From an uncultured Pelagimonas sp. (GTDB lineage: Bacteria > Pseudomonadota > Alphaproteobacteria > Rhodobacterales > Rhodobacteraceae): 64,000 bases of DNA. A program made the position numbers and the translations under genes. Below, one piece after another: positions 1-10,076 of this stretch. Within the stretch, counting starts at the first letter, position 1. Every line of letters starts with the position of its first letter. Where the stretch lies: positions 1 to 64,000 of the forward strand of contig CANMIH010000017.1 of the NCBI GenBank assembly GCA_947497905.1. The letters run 5' to 3'. The notes beneath the pieces were generated by a model. That model ran no database searches and had not been told where the DNA came from. It worked only from the letters and a program-made list of their open reading frames with translations.

Positions 1-234
1 GACAAACCCGCTCAACTGCCTCTCTAAATCCACCAACAACACCTCAGCGCCGCCGGTGAAGGGGGTTCTACGGCTAAGCGCAGAGCTCCGCAAGCGATTC
101 TTCCCCCCTTTTTCCACTTTCTCAAAAATTTCTCGCAGACACCAAAACCAAATCAACAACTCTCAACACACTATATATACACCCAACCAAAAACAGACCT
201 CATCATCCACGCGCGTAAACATCGTCATGCGGCG
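1..234. other. Left-edge non-coding stretch with a terminator-like hairpin
   Basis: No convincing gene. The stretch contains a GC-rich block (about 46-110) in which AAGGGGG (about 59-65) can pair with the CCCCCCTT starting near 106, followed by a T-rich run, which resembles a long-stemmed terminator for a rightward gene lying beyond the left edge. The rest (120-230) is A/C-rich and featureless. The block has the look of a recurrent Rhodobacterales intergenic sequence, but I cannot confirm that here. thyA, which is transcribed leftward, ends just to the right. Confidence 0.3.
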
Positions 235-1131
235 TCACACCGCGACATCTGCCTTGATCGCATCATGCGGTGCATAGCCTTCGATCTGAAAATCTTCGAT
301 CCGATACCCATCGATCGAGTCAGGTTTGCGCAACAAGGACACCTTGGGAAGCGGTCGAGGTTCGCGGGCGATCTGAAGTCTGGCTTGATCGATGTGGTTG
401 AGATAGAGATGCGTGTCCCCCCCGACCCAGACCAATTCCCCCGGACGCAGCCCAGCCTGCTGGGCCAGCATCAGTTGCAACGCCGCGGCCCCCACATAGT
501 TAAACGCCGCGCCAAGAAGAAGATCCACCGACCGCTGGAACAACAGGCAGTTCAATCGACCATCGGACGTCACATGATATTGGTACACCATATGGCAAGG
601 AGGCAGCGCCATGCTATCCAACTCGGCCACATTCCAGCCGTGAAACAACATCCGGCGGCTCGCTGGATTGTGGCGCAGTGTTTCAATCAGATCTGCAATC
701 TGATCGTAGTCCTGCCCGTCCGCGCCACGCCACCGGCGCCATTGTTTACCGTAAACCGGCCCAAGATCCCCCCAGCGCTGTGCAAAGGCATCATCGTCCA
801 ACACCTGCTGTTCAAAATCCGCCTGCGAAATCTCGTCGCCGGTTTCAGCGCGATATTTGGCAAGTGGCCAGTCACTCCAGATTTTGACGTTTTCCCGCAG
901 AAGATCTTGGATGTTGGTCTTTCCCGTCAGAAACCACAGCATCTCTTTGATGGCGGTTTTCCAGTACACCCGTTTGGTGGTTAGAATGGGCATTGTGCCA
1001 TCAGACAGATCAAAACGGACCATGGACCCAAAAATGGACCGGGTGCCGACGCCGGTGCGGTCTTTGCGTTCATCCCCACGCTCCAACACCTGCTCAAGCA
1101 GATCAAGGTACTGATATTCTGGATGCCGCAT
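235..1131 (-). CDS. thyA: Thymidylate synthase
   Basis: Makes dTMP from dUMP using 5,10-methylenetetrahydrofolate in the cytoplasm. The 298-residue product begins MRHPEYQYLDLLEQVL and shows the family marks: the early RTGVGT phosphate-binding arginine segment, the ALPPCHMVYQYHV stretch holding the catalytic cysteine, and QRSVDLLLGAAFN in the dUMP site. The length suits a bacterial ThyA with a small insert. An upstream in-frame start would add 23 residues rich in basic and cysteine residues that do not look native, so the internal ATG is preferred. Its metabolic partner folA, which recycles the dihydrofolate produced, lies in the same window near 59.6 kb but is not linked. The divergent neighbour is the surface lipoprotein gene. 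Confidence 0.96.
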   Translation of the reverse strand: MRHPEYQYLDLLEQVLERGDERKDRTGVGTRSIFGSMVRFDLSDGTMPILTTKRVYWKTAIKEMLWFLTGKTNIQDLLRENVKIWSDWPLAKYRAETGDEISQADFEQQVLDDDAFAQRWGDLGPVYGKQWRRWRGADGQDYDQIADLIETLRHNPASRRMLFHGWNVAELDSMALPPCHMVYQYHVTSDGRLNCLLFQRSVDLLLGAAFNYVGAAALQLMLAQQAGLRPGELVWVGGDTHLYLNHIDQARLQIAREPRPLPKVSLLRKPDSIDGYRIEDFQIEGYAPHDAIKADVAV

Positions 1132-1218
1132 GCCGCTGACCCTTTTCTTCAAACCAGATTCTTGTTGGACACAACAACCGTCGCCCCGCCTTGGCCCCAC
1201 AGGCCAGATTCCATTACA

Positions 1219-1235
1219 TCACAGGAACCCTGTGA
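1219..1235. promoter_or_regulatory. Inverted repeat in the thyA/lipoprotein divergent region
   Basis: TCACAGG-AAC-CCTGTGA is a perfect 7-3-7 inverted repeat. It lies about 90 bp upstream of thyA and about 190 bp upstream of the lipoprotein gene, with no gene over it. It could be an operator or a small hairpin. It does not look like the Rhodobacterales iron-box sequences I know, so no regulator is proposed. Confidence 0.35.
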
Positions 1236-1422
1236 GGGCTAGATATGGAATTGTCGCCAAACCCTTCCACCACATCGTCTACTGTCAACGAAACCCGGTG
1301 GAGACCCAGCGACAACACAGTCAGGAAAAAAGGAATGCGTCACACCAACAAAGATTGACTTTCACGCTGTCGCGCAAGACCTTCGGACAAAACAATAACT
1401 CAATAATCTTTGAGGCAGCAGC

Positions 1423-2490
1423 ATGAATATTCGTACCGCCGGGGTGGCTATCACCGTGCTGGCCCTTGCAAGTTGTGGGGGCAGCGGAGGCAATCCGTTA
1501 CAGACAGCAGCCAGTTCTGGTGGTGGTACGACAACCCCGACCACAACCATTTTGCCCGGCACGCAAAACCCGACACCGGGTGGTGCCATCCAGCGGTTGG
1601 AAGCCAAAGGCACCGCAGGTCAGACCGACTATGGCAATGGCTTTGCCAATGGCTTTACCCACGACGCAACCAATGACACCTTCACGGTGCAGGGCCTGCC
1701 CTTTGACGGCAACCAGCCTCCGGGCACCGTCTTTACGCGCAGCACAAGCCCCGCATCGCTCGCCACAAATTTCGCCCTATATGAGCAGCCTGCTGCCGTT
1801 CCGGATTTTGGAACGAATACCCCAATTACCCAAGACATGTATCGCGCGCTCTATGCTGTTAGCGCCAGTGGTAACACCGAATTCGCGATCGTTCGCACCG
1901 GCGGATATGCGGACTACGGATTTGGCGGATTTTTGTATCAGCGGAATAATGGGGTCACGCTGCCAACATCGGGTCAGGCCACCTACACAGGCGACTACGC
2001 CGGTATTCAAGACGCAAATGGCTCAGGCGGCTTACGCTATGTTGATGGGACCATGTCGATAGACATCGACTATGGAGGGTTTAGCGGCAACTGCGCATCG
2101 GGAAGTGGCGCTTGCGAAAATGCCGTGTCCGGTACGGTCACAAATCGGCGCATTTTTGACAGCTCTGGCACAGATATCACCGCCTCTGTGATCACCGCGC
2201 TGGATACGGACAACACTTCAATTACAGTCACCCAGCTTCCCGTGCTGCAATTCAAAATTGGCCCTGATGTTATGGATGCCAACGGTGAGATCACAGGCGA
2301 AGTCCATTCAACATTCTCAGATGGCAGCCAGTTTGAAAGCGGGAAATACTACGCCGTCATGTCTGGGGATCATTCGAGCCCAACCGGTGGTGAAATTGTC
2401 GGCATTGTTGTGTCCGAGTTCAGCACAACCTCCATCGCAAACGGGGGGACCGTTCGCGAAACCGGTGGATTTATCGTGACGCGGAATTGA
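1423..2490 (+). CDS. TbpB-like surface lipoprotein, probable Slam client
   Basis: A 355-residue lipoprotein. Residues 1-17 are a signal peptide ending in a perfect lipobox (LAS before Cys18), then a Gly/Ser/Thr-rich linker to about residue 60. The C-terminal half has beta-barrel repeats typical of transferrin-binding-protein-B-like lipoproteins: a TYTGDYAG strand, GGFSGNC, a GTVTNR turn, then GEITGEV and a final GGFIVTRN strand. The family is mostly surface-exposed and binds host proteins, haem or metal carriers; the ligand here is unknown. A Slam gene follows 13 bp downstream, and this pairing is the main reason for calling it a Slam substrate. One cysteine pair (in GNCASGSGACEN) may form a disulfide. 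Iron regulation is possible but no clear iron box is seen. Confidence 0.75.
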   Translation: MNIRTAGVAITVLALASCGGSGGNPLQTAASSGGGTTTPTTTILPGTQNPTPGGAIQRLEAKGTAGQTDYGNGFANGFTHDATNDTFTVQGLPFDGNQPPGTVFTRSTSPASLATNFALYEQPAAVPDFGTNTPITQDMYRALYAVSASGNTEFAIVRTGGYADYGFGGFLYQRNNGVTLPTSGQATYTGDYAGIQDANGSGGLRYVDGTMSIDIDYGGFSGNCASGSGACENAVSGTVTNRRIFDSSGTDITASVITALDTDNTSITVTQLPVLQFKIGPDVMDANGEITGEVHSTFSDGSQFESGKYYAVMSGDHSSPTGGEIVGIVVSEFSTTSIANGGTVRETGGFIVTRN

Positions 2491-2503
2491 CGGGAACACC
2501 CCC

Positions 2504-3886
2504 ATGAGCACCTTGCTCAGGCAGCTTCTCTTTGGTTTTGCGGTGTCGTTGTGTCTGGCCGTCCCAGGCGTCGCGGAACCGCAAAGGCTGAGCCCCGACG
2601 ACCTACGCGCGGCCGCGCAGCGGGCCTTTGAACAGGGACACTTTTATGTCGCCTTTCAGGCGGCACTGGCTTTGTTGGAGCGAGATGGTGCAGACAGTCA
2701 GGCGCTGGCGGTGCTGTCGCAACTTGAACGGTTGACCGGGCAGTTTTCCAAAGCCCGCACCACCGCACGTCTTGCTTGGCAACATGCCCACAATGACACC
2801 CAAAAATATGGGGCTGCAATGGCCCGAGCTCAGGTCCTAGCAAGTTCCGGCAACCGCACCATGGCGCAATTCTGGCTGCGACGCGCCGCGGAACATGCGC
2901 CCACACAGGGGCACGCCGCGGTGGCGCGGGAAGATTTCAGGTATGTCCGCGCGCGCAACCGGTTGAACCTCAATTTTCAGCTCGCCGTTTCTCCGGTGTC
3001 CAACATCAACAATGGTTCAAAGAGAAGCACAGGGGTCTTCGAGCTCCCCATCTTTGGTGTTGTAGAAGCGGAACTGTCCGGCACAGGCCGCGCTCTCTCT
3101 GGAACCGAGTTTCTCGTTGGCCTTGCCGGTCGTTATCGCCTGCGGCACACGCCGGGGAGGAACCAGACAGATCTGCAATTAAGCGCATCGCATCGGTCTT
3201 ATACCCTTTCCAGCAGCGCCAAAGCTCTGGCTCCTACGGCTAAGGGATCGGATTTCAGTTTTGCAGATGTTCAAGCCCGATTGGTTCACCGGGGGCGCAC
3301 CGGCAGCCAAGAAACCACACCGTTTCAGCTCAGCGCCGCGCTGGGACAAACCTGGCACGGCAACGCGCCCTACACCCGGTACACCGATCTGGAAGCGACG
3401 CAGACCTGGGCCGGGCAAAACCACAGCTTTCGCCTGACAGCTGGCGCCCGTCAGGACAGATCCGCCGCCACCTCATCGCAAGATGCCCTCAAAGGACGGG
3501 TCGCCTTGTCTTGGATGCGCATAGTTGGAGAAAACAATCGCCTCACGCTCAGTCTACAGGGTCAGAGCAGCACCTCTGACGATATCAATCTTGAATTCCA
3601 GGAAACCGGCATCGGAGCACAGTGGTCGTTTGGCCGCCCCATTTTGTCCATGGATCTCGGTTTGGGGCTGAACCTCAGCAAACGCACCTATGATCAAGGG
3701 CCGATTGCCGGACAGGATCGACAGGACGTCAGCGCCGAGATTGCCGCGACCGCCACCCTGCGTGACTTCGAAATGTATGGGTTCATGCCGACTGTAACGG
3801 TCACAGCACGTCAGACCGAATCCGATTTCGATCAATATGATGCGGATGAATTTGGCCTGCGTCTTGGGCTGCGCTCTTCCTTCTAA
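2504..3886 (+). CDS. Surface lipoprotein assembly modifier (Slam, DUF560 family)
   Basis: A 460-residue outer-membrane protein that in the Slam family moves lipoproteins to the outer leaflet. Residues 1-24 form a signal peptide. Residues about 30-145 are alpha-helical TPR-like repeats (ALLERDGADSQALAVLSQLERL; RRAAEHAP). After the linker REDFRYVRARNRLNLNFQLAV the rest is an amphipathic beta-barrel of about 300 residues with alternating hydrophobic strands and a terminal phenylalanine (LGLRSSF), the usual BAM recognition end. The transition motif SPVSNINNGSKR is characteristic of Slam. It directly follows its presumed client, so the two are probably one transcript. The length is close to Slam1/Slam2 proteins. 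Confidence 0.82.
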   Translation: MSTLLRQLLFGFAVSLCLAVPGVAEPQRLSPDDLRAAAQRAFEQGHFYVAFQAALALLERDGADSQALAVLSQLERLTGQFSKARTTARLAWQHAHNDTQKYGAAMARAQVLASSGNRTMAQFWLRRAAEHAPTQGHAAVAREDFRYVRARNRLNLNFQLAVSPVSNINNGSKRSTGVFELPIFGVVEAELSGTGRALSGTEFLVGLAGRYRLRHTPGRNQTDLQLSASHRSYTLSSSAKALAPTAKGSDFSFADVQARLVHRGRTGSQETTPFQLSAALGQTWHGNAPYTRYTDLEATQTWAGQNHSFRLTAGARQDRSAATSSQDALKGRVALSWMRIVGENNRLTLSLQGQSSTSDDINLEFQETGIGAQWSFGRPILSMDLGLGLNLSKRTYDQGPIAGQDRQDVSAEIAATATLRDFEMYGFMPTVTVTARQTESDFDQYDADEFGLRLGLRSSF

Positions 3887-3970
3887 CCAAATTGTGTTTG
3901 CGGTAACTGACCGCCTCGACATTTGATCGGCGCGCAGTATCGTGTGCGCAACATCGCTAAGGAGACACCA

Positions 3971-4399
3971 ATGGGCATTCGCTATCTACATACTATGGTT
4001 CGCGTGAAAGATCTGGAGGCCTCGATGAAGTTCTTCGAACTTCTGGGCCTGAAAGAAACCAAACGCTGGGACAACGAGGGCGGGCGGTTCACGCTTGTGT
4101 TCATGGCGCCTGAAGGGCAGGAAGATTGCCCCGTTGAGCTGACTTACAACTGGGACGGCGATGAAGGCCTTCCGTCGGATAGCCGCCATTTTGGCCATCT
4201 CGCCTATTCGGTCCCGAACATCTACGAAACATGCCAAGAGCTTATGGATGCGGGCATCACCATCAACCGCCCCCCGCGTGACGGACACATGGCCTTTGTC
4301 CGCTCTCCTGACAACATCTCGATCGAACTGCTTCAGGAAGGCGAAAGCCTCGCACCGGCAGAGCCCTGGCTCAGCATGGGCAACACCGGTCATTGGTGA
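3971..4399 (+). CDS. gloA: VOC-family glyoxalase I-like protein
   Basis: A 142-residue vicinal-oxygen-chelate protein, best matched to lactoylglutathione lyase, which isomerises the methylglyoxal-glutathione hemithioacetal. The start follows AAGGAG. It opens with RYLHTMVRVKDLEASMKFF (first metal-ligand half) and has FTLVFMAP, then HFGHLAYSV with the second His and ISIELLQ carrying the terminal Glu ligand. The length and single betaalphabeta3 repeat pair fit homodimeric GloA. Substrate specificity within VOC proteins is hard to read from sequence, so another small electrophile or aromatic ring is possible. Its TGA overlaps the next ATG, so it is coupled to the DUF1194 gene. Confidence 0.8.
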   Translation: MGIRYLHTMVRVKDLEASMKFFELLGLKETKRWDNEGGRFTLVFMAPEGQEDCPVELTYNWDGDEGLPSDSRHFGHLAYSVPNIYETCQELMDAGITINRPPRDGHMAFVRSPDNISIELLQEGESLAPAEPWLSMGNTGHW

Positions 4400-5070
4400 T
4401 GCGTAGGGCCCTCGCCCTTTTGCTTGCGCTCTGGCCTCTGTCGGCCGGGGCGCAGGACTGTCGCCTCGCTCTGCTTCTGGCGCTGGATGTGTCCTCCTCC
4501 ATCGACGAGATCGAATATGCCCAACAACGCGATGGGCTTGCGGCGGCTCTTTTGTCCGAGGATGTGCGCGGCGCGATTTTAGCCGGCGGCGGTATTGCCC
4601 TGTCCGCTTATGAATGGAGTGGCCGGTATCGCACGCGGGTGATTTTGCCATGGGTCATGTTGTCAGATGCTCAGGATATCGTGAACGCCGCATCAGACAT
4701 TCTAAGCACGCACCGACAGCGCGGCGGCTATCCCACAGCGCTTGGGCTCGCAGTTGGCGACGGAATTGGCATGTTCGAAACCGCGCCCACCTGTGACCGC
4801 AAGGTTTTGGATGTGTCTGGCGATGGAATCACCAATGATGGTGTCTGGCCGCAGGAAATCTACGCCAGACTGCCCTACGCCCATGTCACGGTGAACGGGC
4901 TGGCAGTTTTGGGAGCGGACCCGGATGTTGTCGACCACTACACTGATGAGCTAAGACATGGGCCGGGCAGTTTTGTTGAAATCGCAACTGGTTACGCCGG
5001 ATACGAACAGGCCATGACGCGAAAACTGTTCCGAGAAATCGAGAACCGCGTGGTTGGAGCCCTGCAGTGA
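4399..5070 (+). CDS. DUF1194 (VWFA-like) secreted protein
   Basis: A 223-residue protein with a signal peptide (LALLLALWPLSAGAQ) followed by a von-Willebrand-factor-A-like fold of the DUF1194 family. LALDVSSSID carries the DxSxS metal-ion-dependent adhesion site, followed by YEWSGRY and KVLDVSGDGITNDG, the two most conserved family blocks. The role is not established; the domain points to a periplasmic or secreted metal-dependent protein-binding function. Start: ATG overlapping the glyoxalase stop codon (TGATG). A damaged second copy follows immediately, as expected of a tandem duplication. Confidence 0.75.
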   Translation: MRRALALLLALWPLSAGAQDCRLALLLALDVSSSIDEIEYAQQRDGLAAALLSEDVRGAILAGGGIALSAYEWSGRYRTRVILPWVMLSDAQDIVNAASDILSTHRQRGGYPTALGLAVGDGIGMFETAPTCDRKVLDVSGDGITNDGVWPQEIYARLPYAHVTVNGLAVLGADPDVVDHYTDELRHGPGSFVEIATGYAGYEQAMTRKLFREIENRVVGALQ

Positions 5071-5236
5071 TCCCGCTCTTGTCACTTCCGGCACGTCTTC
5101 CCTTTCAAGCTGATGCAACGCGTCGTCAGGAAAAGTGCGGAAGTATGGGAACCATCGATACTCGCACTGATCCCACCGGCTACGACGCACGCGCAGACAA
5201 ATAAAGGATCCTACCACCACGCTTGGCACCACCTAA

Positions 5237-5547
5237 GCCTATGGTGTCACGCGCTTGGCGGATCAGCACCAGTGCTGGCAACGGGTTCTCGACATTTCGG
5301 GGATGGGGAATCGAATACGGGGCCGCGCCCTCAGGATCTGAGGCCAGCCGGGATTACAATAAATGGATTGGTTATAGGGGACACAGCACCGACCGAAGAA
5401 ACTGGTCTTGCGGGATATTTTGCCGCCTATGTCATTGAAGGTGTTCAATCATTTGTTGAGAAAGCGCCCAATTTCGAAGCCTATGAACAGGCTATGGTGC
5501 GCAAGCTGACACGCGAGCTGACCGTTCTGGTCCTGTCGCGCCGCTGA
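5237..5547 (+). pseudogene. Remnant of a second DUF1194 gene
   Basis: Only the C-terminal half of a DUF1194 protein can be traced. One frame gives CWQRVLDISG at about 5273-5302 and the next frame continues GDGESNTGPRPQD and on to the end EQAMVRKLTRELTVLVLSRR. Joining them needs one missing base in the G-rich run at about 5299-5306 (GGGGATGGGG), where the intact neighbour reads SGDG. Upstream (5071-5236) the expected N-terminal VWFA half, with its DxSxS motif, is absent; a GTG overlapping the previous stop begins a short MIPLLSLPAR stretch that soon hits a stop. The gene is therefore both truncated and frameshifted. A sequencing error could explain the frameshift but not the missing N-terminus. 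Confidence 0.7.
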
Positions 5548-5607
5548 TGTGTCGGCCCCGGCAATGTCCCACTCCTTGGGGGTGTGCCCTTGGGGGCCAG
5601 AAGGCCA

Positions 5608-6105
5608 TCAGTAGATGTACCGAATCTGGTCGGTCCAATAGCGTTCAACACGACGCAGAGCTGTCGTGATATCGTCCACGCCTTCTTTGCTGAGCACATT
5701 TTTGCCCTGCAACCCGTCGGCGTGACGCAGAAAGAGTTCCTCGACGATGTCGCGAATCTCACGACCGCGCTGTGTCAGGCGCACACGCACCGAACGACGG
5801 TCAATTTCACAGCGCTGATGGTGCATATAGCCCATCTCAACCAGCTTCTTCAGATTGTAGCTGACATTGCTGCCTTGATAGTAACCACGGGATTTCAGCT
5901 CCCCGGCAGTGACTTCATTTTCACCAATGTTGAACAACAACAGCGCCTGCACTGCGTTGACATCAATGATGCCGAGCCGTTCGAACTCGTCCTTGATGAC
6001 ATCAAGGAGCAGCCGGTGGAGTCGTTCCACCAACCCGAGCGCGTCTAGATAGCTCGTCATGTAGTCCTGGTCGGACTTGTTTTCCATGGACGAATGAATG
6101 CTCAT
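5608..6105 (-). CDS. ldtR: MarR-family regulator LdtR
   Basis: A 165-residue winged-helix regulator of the MarR family. The helix-turn-helix is at about residues 65-95 (TAGELKSRGYYQGSNVSYNLKKLVEMGY) and the wing at RCEIDRRSVRVRLTQRG. The wording and length match LdtR of rhizobia and Liberibacter, which controls an L,D-transpeptidase gene and stress and motility functions. GGAG precedes the ATG. No L,D-transpeptidase gene lies beside it here, so the regulon must lie elsewhere. It is cytoplasmic and presumably dimeric. Confidence 0.85.
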   Translation of the reverse strand: MSIHSSMENKSDQDYMTSYLDALGLVERLHRLLLDVIKDEFERLGIIDVNAVQALLLFNIGENEVTAGELKSRGYYQGSNVSYNLKKLVEMGYMHHQRCEIDRRSVRVRLTQRGREIRDIVEELFLRHADGLQGKNVLSKEGVDDITTALRRVERYWTDQIRYIY

Positions 6106-6418
6106 TTCGTTCTCCGCCTAATTGCTCTGACCGAGAATTCGACAAAAAAACCAATATTGCGTTAAACCACATCGAAGACTGTGAAAATGCGATTGAAATT
6201 GCTGTTTATAAGGGGGTTTTGGCCTCCGCCGTCCGGTGGAGTTCCGCAAAAACCCTGACCATTCAGTCGAATCAGTGCCGCATTCCTGCCTTAGACCCTG
6301 AGGAAGTGTGTCCCCTCAGAGCGCCCAAGTTACCCAAACATTACTCTCAAGATTAAAAATTGAGTTAACTCGAGCCGTAAATTCGTAACTTTCACTAACT
6401 TTTTGATCCTGATTGGCG
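6106..6418. other. Intergenic region between ldtR and the LysR gene
   Basis: About 310 bp without a gene. The part next to ldtR is A/T-rich (TTTAACGCAATATTGG read on the minus strand) and is the likely ldtR promoter. Further right a small hairpin (CTGAGG about 6298, CCTCAG about 6315) and a GAGTTAACTC palindrome near 6363 are visible, but neither can be assigned. Confidence 0.35.
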
Positions 6419-7276
6419 TCACCCCTGCAGTGCCTCAACCAATGTGTCCCATTGAGATCGCGAAATGGCGTTTGGTCCCGCAACAACCCAATAGCTCTCA
6501 TGGTGGGATAACATCTCGTCGCCAAGGCGCACCAAACGACCCGCCTCCAGATCAGGCTGGCACAAAGGCAATGAGGCCAGCAACACTCCGGCGCCCTGCC
6601 GTGCCGCGCTTTGTGCCGATAAATATGTATCGAACCGAATGCTGGGCACCGGAGTCGTCGGCACATTATACCGGGCCGCCATATCGTTCCAACCCGGGCG
6701 TGGCCCCGACACAGTAATACGGGGCAGGCTTGTCCAATCCGCACTTTGCTTCAACAGATCCGGGGCGGCTACGGGAACAATCCGCTCGGAATAGAGTTTG
6801 GCCTTATAAGGTACGGACCAGGCCCCTGCCCCATAACGGATGCCTATCACATCATCCTGTGGGCTCGTATTGGTGCCCAGCACCATGGTTTGTAGCGAAA
6901 TCTGCGCCCCAGTCAGCGACGACAGCTGTGACAGGCGGGGCACAAGCCACAAATCAATGATCGATACGCTGGCCGAAATGGTCAACCGACCGCGCGCAGC
7001 CCCAAACAATGCCTCGCTGCTTTGCCTCAACCCGTCCAACGCAGCCCCTACATGTGGCAACCAGGCCTCGCCTTCCAGCGTCAGAGCAATCGATCTTGGG
7101 CGCCGGTGAAACAGGGTTGCCCCCAGCAGATCTTCCAAATGCCCGATCCGCTGGCTGATGGCCGACTGGGTCAGGCCCGTCTCATGGGCCGCCGCAGTGA
7201 AACTACCAAGCCGAGCAGCGGCCTCAAAGGCCCGCACCCACTCAAGGGGGGGCATTTTGAAGTTGGAATTTGGCAT
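6419..7276 (-). CDS. LysR-family regulator (GcvA type), divergent from tmpA
   Basis: A 285-residue LysR-type regulator. The N-terminal helix-turn-helix reads AFEAAARLGSFTAAAHETGLTQSAISQRI (residues about 15-45), followed by LEDLLGATLFHRRPRSIALT and a periplasmic-binding-protein-like effector domain. The opening MPPLEWVRAFEAAARLGSF resembles the GcvA subgroup. It is divergently transcribed from tmpA across a 97-bp gap, so it most likely controls tmpAB, perhaps in response to trimethylaminoethylphosphonate or a breakdown product. That link is inference from position. Confidence 0.85.
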   Translation of the reverse strand: MPNSNFKMPPLEWVRAFEAAARLGSFTAAAHETGLTQSAISQRIGHLEDLLGATLFHRRPRSIALTLEGEAWLPHVGAALDGLRQSSEALFGAARGRLTISASVSIIDLWLVPRLSQLSSLTGAQISLQTMVLGTNTSPQDDVIGIRYGAGAWSVPYKAKLYSERIVPVAAPDLLKQSADWTSLPRITVSGPRPGWNDMAARYNVPTTPVPSIRFDTYLSAQSAARQGAGVLLASLPLCQPDLEAGRLVRLGDEMLSHHESYWVVAGPNAISRSQWDTLVEALQG

Positions 7277-7296
7277 TAGAGGATCCGATACTCAGC

Positions 7297-7306
7297 GAAA
7301 TATTTC
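7297..7306. promoter_or_regulatory. Candidate LysR-type operator
   Basis: GAAATATTTC is a perfect palindrome in the 97-bp gap between the LysR gene and tmpA. Its A/T-rich dyad fits the loose T-N11-A type of LysR box. It is the only clear dyad in that gap. Confidence 0.4.
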
Positions 7307-7310
7307 CTAA

Positions 7311-9094
<1,784 letters not shown>

Positions 9095-9167
9095 TCAAAC
9101 ACAGGTTCGGCCGCCAAAGGGATCCCCAAATGGGTAACCATGGCGGCCTGCCTTTACGCAAGTGCGG

Positions 9168-9986
9168 TTATTTGCGTTCCAATCCCTGCTCGGTTTCGAT
9201 CTGGTGCACCGTGGCCAAAACCACCGCCACCCGCTCGGCATCGGGCGGATGCGTGCCCCAAAACGACAGCTGGCCATTCTCAGACTTGGGCTCTTCCCCG
9301 CGGGCAAAGTACTTTGCCCCCTCAATCGGATCATAGCCCGCTGCGGCGGCGATGCGCGTGCCCAGCATATCGCTTTCAAGCTCGTAGGTCTGCGAAAACG
9401 CCTGCCCTCCTACGGCGGCACCCAGATCAACGCTGGTATCAATCAGCGTGGAATCGTAGCTCCCGGCGGAACCGGTTACGGCCGCAGTCATCACACCGAG
9501 GATCAGGGCCCCAGCCACGGCCTGCTGTTGCTGTTTCTGAACGTGCTGGCCGATCAGATGCCCGTATTCATGGCCCAGAATAAATGCCAGCTCATCATCA
9601 TTTTTCGCATCCTGCAGCATGGGCACCGTAAAGCGGATCACCGGGTTCTGGTTGCCTGGACCCTGATAGGTAAAATAGGCATTGCGCTCTTTCATCTCAC
9701 GATCAATTTCCAGAAGAACCGCACAATCGAAATTTGGCTGTGACGCCAGCTCTCGCTCGCAGAACTGTTTGGCCACCGGTTCAACCCGCCGCGCCACACG
9801 TTTGAACCGCGCTACGCCTGTGCCAACACTCGACACACGTCGATCCGGGGCATTTTGTGCCTCCGCAAACATCTTGCTGGCCTGTCCGTTCAGGGCCTCA
9901 TCAATTCCGGGCATTTGATAGGTGGTGCCACAGGCAGATACCATCGCGGCCAAAAGACAGGCCGCAAGTACATTGAAGTATTTCAT
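9168..9986 (-). CDS. M48-family metalloprotease lipoprotein
   Basis: A 272-residue M48 peptidase. Residues 1-18 are a lipoprotein signal with lipobox VSA before Cys19, so it is probably tethered in the periplasm. The zinc motif is HEYGH within FILGHEYGHLIGQH, and the third ligand region is ELESDMLGTRIAAAAGYDP. It resembles the periplasmic LoiP/BepA-like proteases involved in outer-membrane quality control, but lacks the TPR domain of BepA. A glycine/alanine-rich stretch follows the active site (VAGALILGVMTAAVTGSAGS). It stands alone between tmpB and the halogenase. Confidence 0.85.
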   Translation of the reverse strand: MKYFNVLAACLLAAMVSACGTTYQMPGIDEALNGQASKMFAEAQNAPDRRVSSVGTGVARFKRVARRVEPVAKQFCERELASQPNFDCAVLLEIDREMKERNAYFTYQGPGNQNPVIRFTVPMLQDAKNDDELAFILGHEYGHLIGQHVQKQQQQAVAGALILGVMTAAVTGSAGSYDSTLIDTSVDLGAAVGGQAFSQTYELESDMLGTRIAAAAGYDPIEGAKYFARGEEPKSENGQLSFWGTHPPDAERVAVVLATVHQIETEQGLERK

Positions 9987-10076
9987 AAAAATCTCGTGCT
10001 AGTCTGAATCACTCATTTGTATGTGACACAGTCAAAATAAAGAGCGGTAAAGGTGCAAGCCCAGTTTGGAACAGTT

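Noticed and set aside
265-984. Long plus-strand reading frame across thyA
   Set aside because: It is the antisense shadow of thyA; the translation has no family motif, while the minus strand gives a complete thymidylate synthase.
3986-4651. 221-codon minus-strand reading frame over the glyoxalase and DUF1194 genes
   Set aside because: Rich in Arg, His and Pro as expected of an antisense frame; it crosses two well-supported plus-strand genes.
9109-9148. GGCCGCCA...TGGCGGCC hairpin after tmpB
   Set aside because: The 8-bp stem has a 24-nt loop and no T-run, so it is too weak to call a terminator.
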